DNA of 64,000 bases from Streptomyces sp. CB01635 (GCF_002803065.1 NZ_NNBL01000018.1:105207-169206), one strand, 5' to 3'; shown: positions 41,621-50,710, counted from the first letter of the stretch. Program-made: numbers and translations. Notes: generated by a model from the sequence alone, not told the origin.

Positions 41621-42637
41621 TCAGGACGTGGCCAGGATGTCGACGACGAACACGAGCGTCGAGTTGGCCGGGAGCGTGTCGCCCTTGGCCTCCTTGCCGT
41701 ACGCCTGGTCGGCGGGGATCACCAGGAGGACGCGGTCGCCCACGTGCTTGCCGACGAGACCCTTGTCCCAGCCCGGGATGACCTGGCCCTGGCCGATCAC
41801 CGTGGTGAAGGGCTGGCCGGTGTTCCACGACGAGTCGAAGAGCGTCGCCTTCGGCTTGCCCTCGTTGATCTTCCAGGCGGCACCGCTGTACTGCATGGTG
41901 ACCGTCTTGCCGCTCTTGACCTCGGCGCCCTTGCCCTGGATCAGGACCTGGTCGACCAGCTTCTTCGGCGGGTCGTTCTTCGGCACGGAGATCGTCGCGG
42001 GCTCCGGCTTGTCGGCCTTGATCTGCGGCAGGTTCGACGGGATGGGCGCCTGCGTGCCCGTCACCATCTTCGGGGTGACCTTGCCGACGTCGATCGCGAA
42101 GACCAGCGTGTCGGTGCCGGTGACGCCCGCCTGCTGGTTGCCCTGGCTGCCGAAACCGGCGGCGGGCGGCGCGACGACGAGGACGCGGCTGCCCTCCTTC
42201 TGACCGACCAGGGCGTCCGCGAACGCCGGGATGACGGACTTCGAACCCGCGGTGATCAGCTGCGGGCTGCCGCCCGACTGGTAGGAGCTGCCGAGGTCCT
42301 TGCCGCTCTTCCAGACCTTGCCGGTGAAGTTCATCGACACCAGGTCGTCCTTCTTGACCACGGCGCCGTCACCCTGCGACAGCGTGTGCACGACGAACTT
42401 GCCGCTCGGCTCGGCCTTCGGCACGGTGATCGTGGCCTGCTTGCCGAAGTCGCCGCTGATCTCCGGCATGGGCGACGCCGAGTCGACGGGCTTGGGCGCG
42501 GCCGCTTCGGCCTTGGGCGAGGCGGACGCCGAATCCGCCTTGTCCGTGTCGCTCTTCTTGTTGTCATCACCCCCGCACGCCGTCGCGGTCAGCGCCAGAG
42601 CCGGGACGATGAGCAGAGCAGCAAGTCGGCGTCGCAC
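41621..42637 (-). CDS. FKBP-type peptidyl-prolyl isomerase lipoprotein with two domains
   Basis: The 338-residue product has a signal peptide with a likely lipobox (ending TATAC near residue 22), an Asp/Lys/Ser-rich linker and two FKBP domains. The second has complete motifs (TMQYSGAAWKINEGK; GQVIPGWDKGLVGKHVG). The first is more divergent (VSMNFTGKVWKSGKDLGSSY; SVIPAFADALVGQKEG), with A-F in place of G-W-D, so it may be inactive. GTG 42637 has GAGGATC upstream. It probably folds exported proteins at the cell surface. Confidence 0.88.
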   Translation of the reverse strand: MRRRLAALLIVPALALTATACGGDDNKKSDTDKADSASASPKAEAAAPKPVDSASPMPEISGDFGKQATITVPKAEPSGKFVVHTLSQGDGAVVKKDDLVSMNFTGKVWKSGKDLGSSYQSGGSPQLITAGSKSVIPAFADALVGQKEGSRVLVVAPPAAGFGSQGNQQAGVTGTDTLVFAIDVGKVTPKMVTGTQAPIPSNLPQIKADKPEPATISVPKNDPPKKLVDQVLIQGKGAEVKSGKTVTMQYSGAAWKINEGKPKATLFDSSWNTGQPFTTVIGQGQVIPGWDKGLVGKHVGDRVLLVIPADQAYGKEAKGDTLPANSTLVFVVDILATS

Positions 42638-42780
42638 AGTGATCCTCAGGTTGCGGGTTACGTGAGTACGGTTCAGCCACTGTAGGCCCTCCCGTCCCTC
42701 ACCCGGGGTACCGCACACGCACCAAAGGGCCCCGTACACGGATCATGTACGGGGCCCCGGGCGACGGTGAGCCGGTCGTC

Positions 42781-44142
42781 CTACATTCCGGCGATCAGCT
42801 TCTCCACCCGGTCGTCCACCGACCGGAAGGGGTCCTTGCACAGCACCGTCCGCTGCGCCTGGTCGTTCAGCTTCAGGTGCACCCAGTCGACCGTGAAGTC
42901 ACGGCGCTGTTCCTGGGCCCTGCGGATGAAGTCGCCCCGCAGCCTCGCGCGCGTGGTCTGCGGCGGCACCGACTTGCCCTCGAAGATCTTGAGGTCATTG
43001 CAGATGCGGGCCGCCTGTCCCTTCCTCTCCAGAAGGTAGTAGAGGCCCCTGCGGCGGTGGATGTCGTGATACGCGAGGTCTATCTGCGCGACCCGCGGAT
43101 GCGACATGGTCATGTTGTGCTTGGCCCGGTACCGCTCGATGAGCTTGTACTTCATCACCCAGTCGATCTCGGTGCCGATCCGGTCGAGGTCCTCGGCCTC
43201 GATCGAGTCGAGAACGCGGCCCCACAGTTCGAGGACCTGCTCGACGGTGCCGGTGCGGATCCCGCGGCGCTCGCAGAAGTCCACGGCCTTCTCGTAGTAC
43301 TCGCGCTGCACCTCGAGGGCGGATGCCTCGCGGCCACTGGCCAGACGCACCTTGCGCTGACCGGTGATGTCGTGGCTGACCTCGCGGATGGCCCGGATCG
43401 GGTTCTCCAGTGTGAGGTCACGCATGACCGTGCCCGCCTCGATCATGCGGAGCACGAGGTCGGTCGCGCCCACCTTGAGGAGCATCGTCGTCTCGGACAT
43501 GTTCGAGTCGCCGACGATGACGTGCAGGCGCCGGTAGCGCTCGGCGTCCGCGTGCGGTTCGTCGCGGGTGTTGATGATGGGGCGGGAACGCGTGGTCGCG
43601 GAGGACACGCCCTCCCAGATGTGCTCGGCACGCTGGCTCACGCAGTACACGGCACCGCGCGGAGTCTGCAGCACCTTGCCCGCGCCACACAGCAGTTGCC
43701 GCGTGACCAGGAACGGAATGAGGATGTCCGCGAGTCGCGAGAACTCCCCGTGACGGGCCACCAGATAGTTCTCGTGGCAGCCGTAGGAGTTTCCCGCCGA
43801 GTCGGTGTTGTTCTTGAAGAGATAGACGTCGCCCGCGATTCCCTCCTCGTGCAGGCGGCGTTCGGCGTCGACGAGCAGGCCTTCCAGAATGCGCTCGCCC
43901 GCTTTGTCGTGCGTGACCAACTCGGTCACGTTGTCACATTCAGGAGTTGCGTATTCCGGATGTGACCCGACATCGAGATAGAGGCGGGCGCCGTTCCGCA
44001 GAAAGACATTGCTGCTGCGGCCCCATGACACGACACGGCGGAAGAGGTACCGCGCCACCTCGTCAGGAGACAGGCGGCGCTGTCCCCTAAACGTACATGT
44101 GACGCCGTACTCGTTCTCCAGCCCGAAAATGCGGCGGTCCAT
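42781..44142 (-). CDS. pafA: Pup-protein ligase PafA
   Basis: The 453-residue carboxylate-amine ligase begins MDRRIFGLENEYGVTCTF, where the glutamine synthetase-like Glu (in LENEYG) binds ATP-Mg. It has LDVGSHPEYATPECDNVTELVTHDK (N-terminal acidic loop), YLFKNNTDSAGNSYGCHENY and IINTRDEPHADAERYRRLHVI. It attaches the C-terminal glutamate of deamidated Pup to lysines of target proteins. It begins nine bases after the MFS gene, so transcription may be shared. It is about 30% shorter than a typical GS and lacks the Dop loop. Confidence 0.95.
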   Translation of the reverse strand: MDRRIFGLENEYGVTCTFRGQRRLSPDEVARYLFRRVVSWGRSSNVFLRNGARLYLDVGSHPEYATPECDNVTELVTHDKAGERILEGLLVDAERRLHEEGIAGDVYLFKNNTDSAGNSYGCHENYLVARHGEFSRLADILIPFLVTRQLLCGAGKVLQTPRGAVYCVSQRAEHIWEGVSSATTRSRPIINTRDEPHADAERYRRLHVIVGDSNMSETTMLLKVGATDLVLRMIEAGTVMRDLTLENPIRAIREVSHDITGQRKVRLASGREASALEVQREYYEKAVDFCERRGIRTGTVEQVLELWGRVLDSIEAEDLDRIGTEIDWVMKYKLIERYRAKHNMTMSHPRVAQIDLAYHDIHRRRGLYYLLERKGQAARICNDLKIFEGKSVPPQTTRARLRGDFIRRAQEQRRDFTVDWVHLKLNDQAQRTVLCKDPFRSVDDRVEKLIAGM

Positions 44143-44151
44143 GAGTGAACA

Positions 44152-45411
44152 TTACGCCTGATGCCCTGTGCTGAAACCGGGTTCGACAGCACCGTTTCGA
44201 TCATTTTCCGATGAGCCCGCGACACGCCCGGCGCCACGGGGAGCTGCGAGGACCCCTCCGGTGGCGAGGAGCACGAGCAGCGCGGCCACCCCGGCCGCTC
44301 CCGGAACGGCGAAGCCCCACACCGTACCGCCCCACTCGACGACCGGTCCGGCCACGGCGGTTCCGACCGACGTACCCACCGTGAACGTCGTCACGAGCCA
44401 CGAGAACGCCTCCGTCACCGTGCCCCGCGGCGCATGCCGGTCCACGATGATGAACGCGCACGCGATCGACGGGGCGAGGAACACACCCGCGAGCGCCGTC
44501 AGCGCCGTCATCGCCACGACGCCCGGCATCAGCACCAGCGGCACGTAGAAGAGGGCCAGCAGGGCCACCAGCCACCGCAGCCGCCGCTCTGGGACGCCGG
44601 CCCACTGCCGCGCCCCGTACACGGAGCCACCGGCCAGCGCGCCCAGCCCGAGCGCCGCCATCAGCCAGCCGTACGTCACGTCACCGCCGTGCCCGTCCGC
44701 GTACGAGACACCCGCCACCGTGATCGAGCCCAGCGCCGTCCCGATGAACAGGAACGCACCGAGGAGCGCCAGGAGTCCCGGCGAGCGCAGGGCGCCCAGC
44801 CAGTGCGCCTCACGCGGCGCCGAGCGCCACGCGCGCGACGGCTGCGACACCACCACCGAGAGCGCGCCGAGCACACCGACGACGTTCAGGACGACGAGCG
44901 CGGCCTGCGCCGACCACAGGGACACGCACACAGTGACGAGCAACGGCCCGACGGTGAACATGACTTCCTGCGCCACGGCGTCCATCGCGTACGCGGTGTG
45001 CACCTGATCCTCGCGCGGCAGCACATTCGGCCACAGCGCGCGCAGTCCGCCCTCGAGCGGCGGCGTGAACAGGCCGGCCGCAGCCACCGCGACGTACGCG
45101 AGCGCCGGTGATCCGGTCCCGGCGAAGGCGAAGACGGTCATGGCGAGTGCCGACGCCAGCGCCGCCGGGAGCTGCACTCTCGGCTGCCCCCGCAGGTCCA
45201 CGAGCCGGCCGAGCAGCGGCTGCCCCACCGCGTTGGCGACGCCGTACACCGCGGCGAGCGCCCCGGCCAGGCTGTACGTGCCGCCCTCCGCGCGGACGAA
45301 CAGCACGATCGCGATGGCGGCCGTCGCGTTCGGCAGCCGCCCCACCAGGGTGCCCACCAGCAGCCGCGTCGCGTGCCGCGCCTTGAGGATCTCCGCATAT
45401 CCCGCGGCCAT
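44152..45411 (-). CDS. MFS transporter
   Basis: The 419-residue protein has about twelve hydrophobic segments, MFS type, with GQPLLGRLVDLRGQPRVQL after helix 2 and RLRWLVALLALFYVPLV in the second half. It is divergent from a LacI regulator (124-base gap) and nine bases upstream of pafA on the same strand. LacI proximity suggests a sugar or nucleoside ligand, but the family is mainly drug exporters. The substrate is unknown. Confidence 0.85.
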   Translation of the reverse strand: MAAGYAEILKARHATRLLVGTLVGRLPNATAAIAIVLFVRAEGGTYSLAGALAAVYGVANAVGQPLLGRLVDLRGQPRVQLPAALASALAMTVFAFAGTGSPALAYVAVAAAGLFTPPLEGGLRALWPNVLPREDQVHTAYAMDAVAQEVMFTVGPLLVTVCVSLWSAQAALVVLNVVGVLGALSVVVSQPSRAWRSAPREAHWLGALRSPGLLALLGAFLFIGTALGSITVAGVSYADGHGGDVTYGWLMAALGLGALAGGSVYGARQWAGVPERRLRWLVALLALFYVPLVLMPGVVAMTALTALAGVFLAPSIACAFIIVDRHAPRGTVTEAFSWLVTTFTVGTSVGTAVAGPVVEWGGTVWGFAVPGAAGVAALLVLLATGGVLAAPRGAGRVAGSSENDRNGAVEPGFSTGHQA

Positions 45412-45442
45412 CGCCCGCCCTCTCGCCGCCCCGAGGCGCCCT

Positions 45443-45460
45443 AAGTTTTACGTATAACTT
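45443..45460. promoter_or_regulatory. Operator-like 18-base palindrome
   Basis: AAGTT-T-TACGTA-T-AACTT is symmetrical except at one pair and is AT-rich against the GC background. It lies between the divergent MFS and LacI genes, where a LacI dimer would bind. Confidence 0.5.
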
Positions 45461-45535
45461 CGAGGGTCATACGTACCATGTCCGCAGGCCACGGGTCCAC
45501 CCGAAGGCCCCGCCACACACCCCACGGAGGCATAA

Positions 45536-46570
45536 GTGACGACCGGGTCAGACGAGACGGCCCCCGCGCGCCCCACCAGCCGCGACGTCGCCCGCGCCGC
45601 CGGAGTCTCCCAGGCCGCCGTCTCCCTCGTGCTCGGCGACAAATGGCGCGGCCGCGTCGCCGAAGCCACCGCCGAACGGGTCCGCACCGCCGCCCGCGAC
45701 CTCGGCTACCGCCCCAACCTCGCCGCCCGCAACCTGCGCCTCGGCCGCACCCGCACCGCCCTCCTCGTGGTCCCCGCCCTCACCAACGAGTTCTTCGCCG
45801 GCGTCTACACCGGCGCCGCCCGCGTCGCAGCCCAGCACGGCTTCGGCGTCGTGCTCTACCCCTCCCCCGAAGGCATCGGCCCCGCCCGCGACCCCTTCGA
45901 CTCCGCACGCGCGGCCCTCGACGGCGTACTCGCCTCCTCCATGGCCTCCGACGCCGTCACCGCCATCCGCGGCGACGGACTCCCCCTCGTCATGCTCGAC
46001 AGCGACCCCGACGACACGGCCACCACCGGAGCCGCCACCGTCAACCTCGACATCGCCGACGGAATGCGCCAGGTGACGGACCATCTGCTCGCCCTCGGCC
46101 ACCGCCGGTTCCTGCACCTCGCGTCCGCCGTGCCCTCCTGGACCTTCGACGTACGCGCCCACGAACTCGCCGACCGCACCGCCCGCGTCCCCGACACCCA
46201 CGTCCACACCGTGCACTCACACCTGACAGTCGAGGCAGCCCGCACCGCCGCACAGGCCGCACTCACCGCCCCCGGCCCCCGCCCCACCGCCATCGTCTGC
46301 GACGACGACAAACTCGCCACCGGCGCCTACAAAGCCGCCCGCACACTGGGCCTGCGCATCCCCGACGACCTCTCCGTCACCGGCTTCGACGACCTCTCCC
46401 TCGCCACCGCCGTCGAACCCGAACTCACCACCGTCCGGCTCCCCGCGGAACTCTTCGGCGAGCGAGGCATGGCCGCACTCCTCGCCGTCCTGGACGGCCG
46501 CGCCCCGGAAACCACCGCACTCCCCGTCGAGTTGGTCGTCCGCGGCTCCACAGCCGCGCCCGCCCGCTGA
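45536..46570 (+). CDS. LacI-family transcriptional regulator
   Basis: The 344-residue protein has a LacI HTH (TSRDVARAAGVSQAAVSLVL, then VRTAARDLGYRPNLAARNLR) and a periplasmic-binding-like effector domain (FFAGVYTGAARVAAQHGFGV; PTAIVCDDDKLATGAYKAA; DLSVTGFDDLSLATAVEPEL). GTG 45536 has CGGAGG six bases upstream. It probably controls the divergent MFS gene, and through it perhaps pafA. Confidence 0.9.
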   Translation: MTTGSDETAPARPTSRDVARAAGVSQAAVSLVLGDKWRGRVAEATAERVRTAARDLGYRPNLAARNLRLGRTRTALLVVPALTNEFFAGVYTGAARVAAQHGFGVVLYPSPEGIGPARDPFDSARAALDGVLASSMASDAVTAIRGDGLPLVMLDSDPDDTATTGAATVNLDIADGMRQVTDHLLALGHRRFLHLASAVPSWTFDVRAHELADRTARVPDTHVHTVHSHLTVEAARTAAQAALTAPGPRPTAIVCDDDKLATGAYKAARTLGLRIPDDLSVTGFDDLSLATAVEPELTTVRLPAELFGERGMAALLAVLDGRAPETTALPVELVVRGSTAAPAR

Positions 46571-46579
46571 TACAACGAA

Positions 46580-46613
46580 CGGCGCCCCGACCACTACTGC
46601 GATCGGGGCGCCG
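46580..46613. terminator. Bidirectional hairpin between lacI and prcA
   Basis: CGGCGCCCCGA and TCGGGGCGCCG pair perfectly over 11 bases with a 12-base loop, between the convergent regulator and proteasome genes. Confidence 0.75.
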
Positions 46614-46636
46614 CACACTTCAGCAGGAAACCCTGC

Positions 46637-47395
46637 TCACTCCTCGTCGTCGGACTCCGCGTCCCCGCTCTCCACCGGCTCCGCGGACGTCGCCGCACCG
46701 GCCTCGAGCAGCCGCGACAACTGCGGCCCGACAATGCGCTTGAACTTCCGCTGCTGCGGGCGCGTGCGGTCAAGAACCGCCACCTCGAGCCGCTCCGCGG
46801 GGATCTCCCGCTCACTGCCATTGGTGTCCCGCGACAGCGCCTGCACCGCCAGCTTCAACGCCTCCGCGAGAGTCATCCCGTCCCGGTGGCGCTGATCCAG
46901 ATAGGTGCTGATCTGCTCCGCGTTACCCCCGACCGCGACCGAGCCGTGCTCGTCGACGATCGAGCCGTCGTGCGGAAGGCGGTAGATCTGGTCGCCCTCG
47001 GGCTCGGACCCGACCTCGGCGACCACCAGCTCCACCTCGTACGGCTTCTCGGCGCTGCTCGAGAAGATCGTGCCCAGCGTCTGCGCGTACACATTCGCCA
47101 GGCCACGCGCCGTCACATCGTCGCGGTCGTAGGTGTAACCCCGCAGGTCGGCGTAGCGCACACCGCCGATCCGCAGATTCTCGTACTCGTTGTACTTACC
47201 GGCGGCCGCGAAACCGATCCGGTCATAGATCTCGCTGAACTTGTGCAGCGCACGGGACGGGTTCTCGCCGACGAACACGATGCCATCGGCGTACTGCAGC
47301 ACAACCAGGCTGCGACCGCGGGCGATGCCCTTACGGGCGTACTCCGCCCGGTCGGCCATGGCCTGCTGGGGTGAGACATAGAACGGCGTCGACAC
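46637..47395 (-). CDS. prcA: 20S proteasome alpha subunit
   Basis: The 252-residue protein has the alpha-type fold: YVSPQQAMADRAEYARKGI (H0 helix), then SLVVLQYADGIVFVGENPS and KFSEIYDRIGFAAAGKYNEY, and an acidic tail ending SGDAESDDEE. Alpha subunits form the outer rings and gate of the core particle. It lies 62 bases downstream of prcB, the usual actinobacterial order. Confidence 0.96.
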   Translation of the reverse strand: MSTPFYVSPQQAMADRAEYARKGIARGRSLVVLQYADGIVFVGENPSRALHKFSEIYDRIGFAAAGKYNEYENLRIGGVRYADLRGYTYDRDDVTARGLANVYAQTLGTIFSSSAEKPYEVELVVAEVGSEPEGDQIYRLPHDGSIVDEHGSVAVGGNAEQISTYLDQRHRDGMTLAEALKLAVQALSRDTNGSEREIPAERLEVAVLDRTRPQQRKFKRIVGPQLSRLLEAGAATSAEPVESGDAESDDEE

Positions 47396-47457
47396 CGGCT
47401 GACCGTCCCTTTCTGTCAGTGACTCAGTGACTCAAGTCTGCGGCGAATACGGGCCAG

Positions 47458-48300
47458 TCAGAGAAGCGCGGCCCGCGGGCCGTCGGGCTGCTCCAGCCGG
47501 CGCTCCAGGATGGAACGGGCGATCTCCGAACCCTCCTCATCGGTGATCCTGCGGAACCCGTCGTCCGTGATCACCGTGACGATCGGATAGATCCGGCGCG
47601 CCACATCGGGACCACCCGTCGCCGAGTCGTCGTCCGCCGCGTCGTAGAGCGCCTGCACGACCAGCGTCGTCGCCTCCGACTCCGTCAGATCGTCGCGGTA
47701 GAGCTTCTTCATGGCCCCACGCGCGAAAATCGAACCGGAACCCGTCGACGCGTACCCGTGCTCCTCGCTCCGCCCGCCCGTGACGTCGTACGAGAAGATG
47801 CGGCCCTTGCCGCGGTCCACGTCGTACCCCGCGAACAGCGGCACCACGGCCAGGCCCTGCATGGCCATGCCGAGGTTCGACCGGATCATGGTCGAGAGCC
47901 GGTTCGCCTTGCCCTCCAGCGACAGCTGGGCGCCCTCCACCTTCTCGAAGTGCTCCAGCTCCAGCTGGAAGAGCTTCACCATCTCCACGGCCAGACCGGC
48001 CGTACCGGCGATGCCCACCGCCGAGTACTCGTCCGCCGGAAAGACCTTCTCGATGTCGCGCTGAGCGATCATGTTGCCCATGGTGGCCCGGCGGTCACCG
48101 GCGAGGACCACACCGCCGGGGAACGTGACGGACACGATCGTCGTCCCGTGCGGCGCCTCGATCGCACCCTTCACCGGCAACGCGCGGTTCCCGGGCAGGA
48201 TTTCAGGCTGGTGCACGGCCAGAAAGTCCACAAAGGACGACGACCCGGGCGTCAGGAAGGCAGCTGGTAGACGCCCGGTGCTACGAGTGTTGGCTTCCAC
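47458..48300 (-). CDS. prcB: 20S proteasome beta subunit
   Basis: The 280-residue precursor has a propeptide of about 52 residues and a mature form starting at Thr53 in APHGTTIVSVTFPGG, the N-terminal nucleophile. The catalytic Lys is in the GDRRATMGN region's partner strand, with other motifs FSYDVTGGRSEEHGYASTGSG. GTG 48300 has GGAAGGAA upstream. This start lies inside the preceding endonuclease gene, overlapping its last 49 bases. Confidence 0.95.
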   Translation of the reverse strand: MEANTRSTGRLPAAFLTPGSSSFVDFLAVHQPEILPGNRALPVKGAIEAPHGTTIVSVTFPGGVVLAGDRRATMGNMIAQRDIEKVFPADEYSAVGIAGTAGLAVEMVKLFQLELEHFEKVEGAQLSLEGKANRLSTMIRSNLGMAMQGLAVVPLFAGYDVDRGKGRIFSYDVTGGRSEEHGYASTGSGSIFARGAMKKLYRDDLTESEATTLVVQALYDAADDDSATGGPDVARRIYPIVTVITDDGFRRITDEEGSEIARSILERRLEQPDGPRAALL

Positions 48301-48854
48301 GCGATTCCTTCCACGTAGGCGGCGGCCCGCCTTATGGCATCGGGCCGATCCTTGAACTGCCCCAGGGCTGCGTTGCAGCTGAAGCACAGTACGCCACGGA
48401 CCCTACCCGTCTCGTGGCAGTGATCCACATGTGCCGCCGGTGCGGCCAGGCAGATGCAACAGATGCCCATCTGTGAGGCGATCAACTCATCTCGCTCGAC
48501 TTCGGTGATGCCGTACTTGCGCTTGAGATGGTCCCCCCGCCCCTGGATGGCGCGGCACGCCTTGCAGCGCGTCGAAAGGCCGTCAGAAGCAGTGGCGTTG
48601 CGATGCCAATCGCTGTGCGGTTCGACCACTCCGCACGTCCGGCACAGCTTGTGCCCGGGCGGGACATGCACGCTCTCCCGCACCGTCTTGCCGATGGCCT
48701 CCCGGCGGCGCCGGTAATGCGCGGCACTGTATTCGGCTACGCATTCCCGGCAGCGCGGCTGGAGTCCGTCCCGTCGGTTCCTGTCTGCGGCGAACGACTT
48801 ATGCGGCAGCGTTCGCCTGCACCCGCTGCACCACTTGTCGAGCGAGTCCGGCAT
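48252..48854 (-). CDS. Recombination endonuclease VII-type HNH protein in the proteasome operon
   Basis: The 200-residue protein ends with an endonuclease VII / HNH-ENDO VII domain: GICCICLAAPAAHVDHCHET, then VRGVLCFSCNAALGQFKD. It has CxxC zinc ligands on both sides and an HVDHCH catalytic core. The N-terminal half has two further Cys pairs (CSGC to CREC; CRTCGVV to CKACR), so it may hold extra zinc ribbons. It starts five bases after pup and its 3' end overlaps prcB by 49 bases, so it is part of the pup-prcBA transcript. Mycobacteria lack a nuclease here. Its role is unknown. Confidence 0.85.
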   Translation of the reverse strand: MPDSLDKWCSGCRRTLPHKSFAADRNRRDGLQPRCRECVAEYSAAHYRRRREAIGKTVRESVHVPPGHKLCRTCGVVEPHSDWHRNATASDGLSTRCKACRAIQGRGDHLKRKYGITEVERDELIASQMGICCICLAAPAAHVDHCHETGRVRGVLCFSCNAALGQFKDRPDAIRRAAAYVEGIAWKPTLVAPGVYQLPS

Positions 48855-48859
48855 GCCCG

Positions 48860-49078
48860 TTATTGACCGCCTTTTTGCACAAATGAGCGCACGAAATCCT
48901 CGGCATTTTCCTCGAGTACATCGTCGATCTCGTCCAGCACGGAGTCCACGTCGTCGCTCAGCTTCTCCTGGCGTTCCTTGAGGTCCTCGGAAGCCTGCGC
49001 GTCCTGCGCCTGCTCCTCGACCTCCTCGGTGGAACGCGTCGCCTTCTGCTGTCCGCCGCCGGTGTCCTTGGTCGCCAT
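48860..49078 (-). CDS. pup: Prokaryotic ubiquitin-like protein Pup
   Basis: The 72-residue protein is rich in Glu, Asp and Gln with no stable fold expected. The coiled-coil-prone segment that binds Arc (LKERQEKLSDDVDSVLDEID) leads to VLEENAEDFVRSFVQKGGQ at the end. The GGQ terminus must be deamidated by Dop to GGE before PafA can use it. It is 8 residues longer than M. tuberculosis Pup. Confidence 0.97.
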   Translation of the reverse strand: MATKDTGGGQQKATRSTEEVEEQAQDAQASEDLKERQEKLSDDVDSVLDEIDDVLEENAEDFVRSFVQKGGQ

Positions 49079-49198
49079 CTACCTCACCCCGCTCGGTTCG
49101 ACGTTCTTGATCAGACCCTACAAGCCGGGTCCGACATCGGCCCCGCAGTTCGTCCAACGTGCGAGGCCCACCCATGTGATTCCCCTGCCGCCGGCTTT

Positions 49199-50710
49199 TC
49201 AGCCTCCGGACAGCACCCGGACCAGATCTTCGGCCGTGCGGCACCGGTCGAGCAGCTCCTTCACGTGATTACGCGTTCCGCGAAGGGGTTCGAGGGTTGG
49301 GACGCGCTGCAGGGAGTCACGGCCGGGGAGATCGAAGATCACCGAGTCCCATGAGGCCGCGGCGACGTCGTCCGCGTACTGCTCGAGGCAGCGCCCTCGG
49401 AAGTACGCCCTGGTGTCCTCCGGTGGCTTCGTACGGGCCCTCTCGACCTCCGACTCGTCCAGGAGCCGCTTCATCCTGCCGCGGGCCACGAGACGGTTGT
49501 ACAGGCCCTTCTCGGCCCGTACGTCGGCGTACTGCAGGTCGACGAGGTGGAGCCGGGCGGCGTCCCAGTCGAGGTTGTCGCGGCGGCGGTAGCCCTCCAT
49601 GAGCTGCCGCTTGGCGACCCAGTCGAGCTCTCCGGCCAGGCTCATCGGGTCGGTCTCCAGGCGGCCGAGTACGTCCTCCCAGCGGGTCAGGACGTCCTTG
49701 GTCTGCTCGTCGGCGTCCGCTCCGTAGCGCTCCTCGACGTACTTCCTGGCCAGCTCGAAGTACTCCATCTGGAGTTGCACCGCGGTGAGTGTGCGGCCGC
49801 TGCGGAGGGTGACCAGGTGTTGCAGGCCGGGGTCGTGGGAGACCTGGTGGAGGGTGCGTACGGGCTGGTCCACGGCCAGGTCGACGGCGATGAATCCGTC
49901 CTCGATCATGGAGAGGACCAGGGCCGTCGTGCCCAGCTTGAGATAGGTGGAGATCTCGGAGAGGTTCGCGTCGCCGATGATCACGTGCAGGCGGCGGTAC
50001 TTCTCCGCGTCGGCGTGCGGCTCGTCCCTGGTGTTGATGATGGGGCGCTTGAGGGTCGTCTCCAGTCCGACCTCGACCTCGAAGTAGTCCGCGCGCTGGC
50101 TGAGCTGGAAGCCGTGCTCGTGGCCGTCCTGGCCGATGCCGACGCGGCCCGCGCCGGTGACGACCTGGCGGGAGACGAAGAAGGGCGTCAGGTGGCGCAC
50201 GATGTCCGAGAAGGGGGTCTCCCGCTTCATCAGGTAGTTCTCGTGCGTGCCGTAGGAGGCGCCTTTGTTGTCGGTGTTGTTCTTGTAGAGGTGGATCGGC
50301 TGGGCGCCGGGGAGCTGGGCGGCGCGCTCGGCGGCCTCGGCCATGATGCGCTCGCCAGCCTTGTCCCACAGGACGGCGTCCCGCGGGTTGGTGACCTCGG
50401 GGGCGCTGTATTCGGGGTGTGCGTGGTCGACGTACAGGCGGGCACCGTTGGTGAGGATGACATTGGCCAGGCCGATGTCCTCGTCGGTGAGCTGGCTGGA
50501 GTCGGCGACCTCACGGGCGAGGTCGAAGCCTCGCGCGTCGCGCAGCGGATTCTCCTCCTCGAAGTCCCAGCGGGCGCGGCGCGCCCGGTGCATCGCCGCC
50601 GCGTAGGCGTTGACGATCTGGGATGAGGTGAGCATGGCATTGGCGTTGGGGTGGCCGGGGACGGAGATCCCGTACTCCGTCTCGATGCCCATTACTCGCC
50701 GTACGGTCAT
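49199..50710 (-). CDS. dop: Pup deamidase/depupylase Dop
   Basis: The 503-residue PafA paralogue begins MTVRRVMGIETEYGISVPGH with the active-site Glu in GIETEYG. It has HPEYSAPEVTNPRDAVLWDKAGE, IHLYKNNTDNKGASYGTHENY and the Dop-loop region near ALRRARWDFEEENPLRDAR. It deamidates the Pup C-terminal Gln and removes Pup from substrates. ATG has AAGGAGGG upstream. It lies 120 bases before pup, consistent with the operon dop-pup-nuclease-prcB-prcA. Confidence 0.95.
   Translation of the reverse strand: MTVRRVMGIETEYGISVPGHPNANAMLTSSQIVNAYAAAMHRARRARWDFEEENPLRDARGFDLAREVADSSQLTDEDIGLANVILTNGARLYVDHAHPEYSAPEVTNPRDAVLWDKAGERIMAEAAERAAQLPGAQPIHLYKNNTDNKGASYGTHENYLMKRETPFSDIVRHLTPFFVSRQVVTGAGRVGIGQDGHEHGFQLSQRADYFEVEVGLETTLKRPIINTRDEPHADAEKYRRLHVIIGDANLSEISTYLKLGTTALVLSMIEDGFIAVDLAVDQPVRTLHQVSHDPGLQHLVTLRSGRTLTAVQLQMEYFELARKYVEERYGADADEQTKDVLTRWEDVLGRLETDPMSLAGELDWVAKRQLMEGYRRRDNLDWDAARLHLVDLQYADVRAEKGLYNRLVARGRMKRLLDESEVERARTKPPEDTRAYFRGRCLEQYADDVAAASWDSVIFDLPGRDSLQRVPTLEPLRGTRNHVKELLDRCRTAEDLVRVLSGG

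Noticed and set aside
44434..45111. Plus-strand frame opposite the MFS gene
   Set aside because: Arg/His/Gln-rich low-complexity translation typical of antisense frames.
45478..46743. 421-codon Arg/Pro-rich frame overlapping lacI
   Set aside because: It is a shifted reading of lacI; the product is nearly all Arg, Pro and His.
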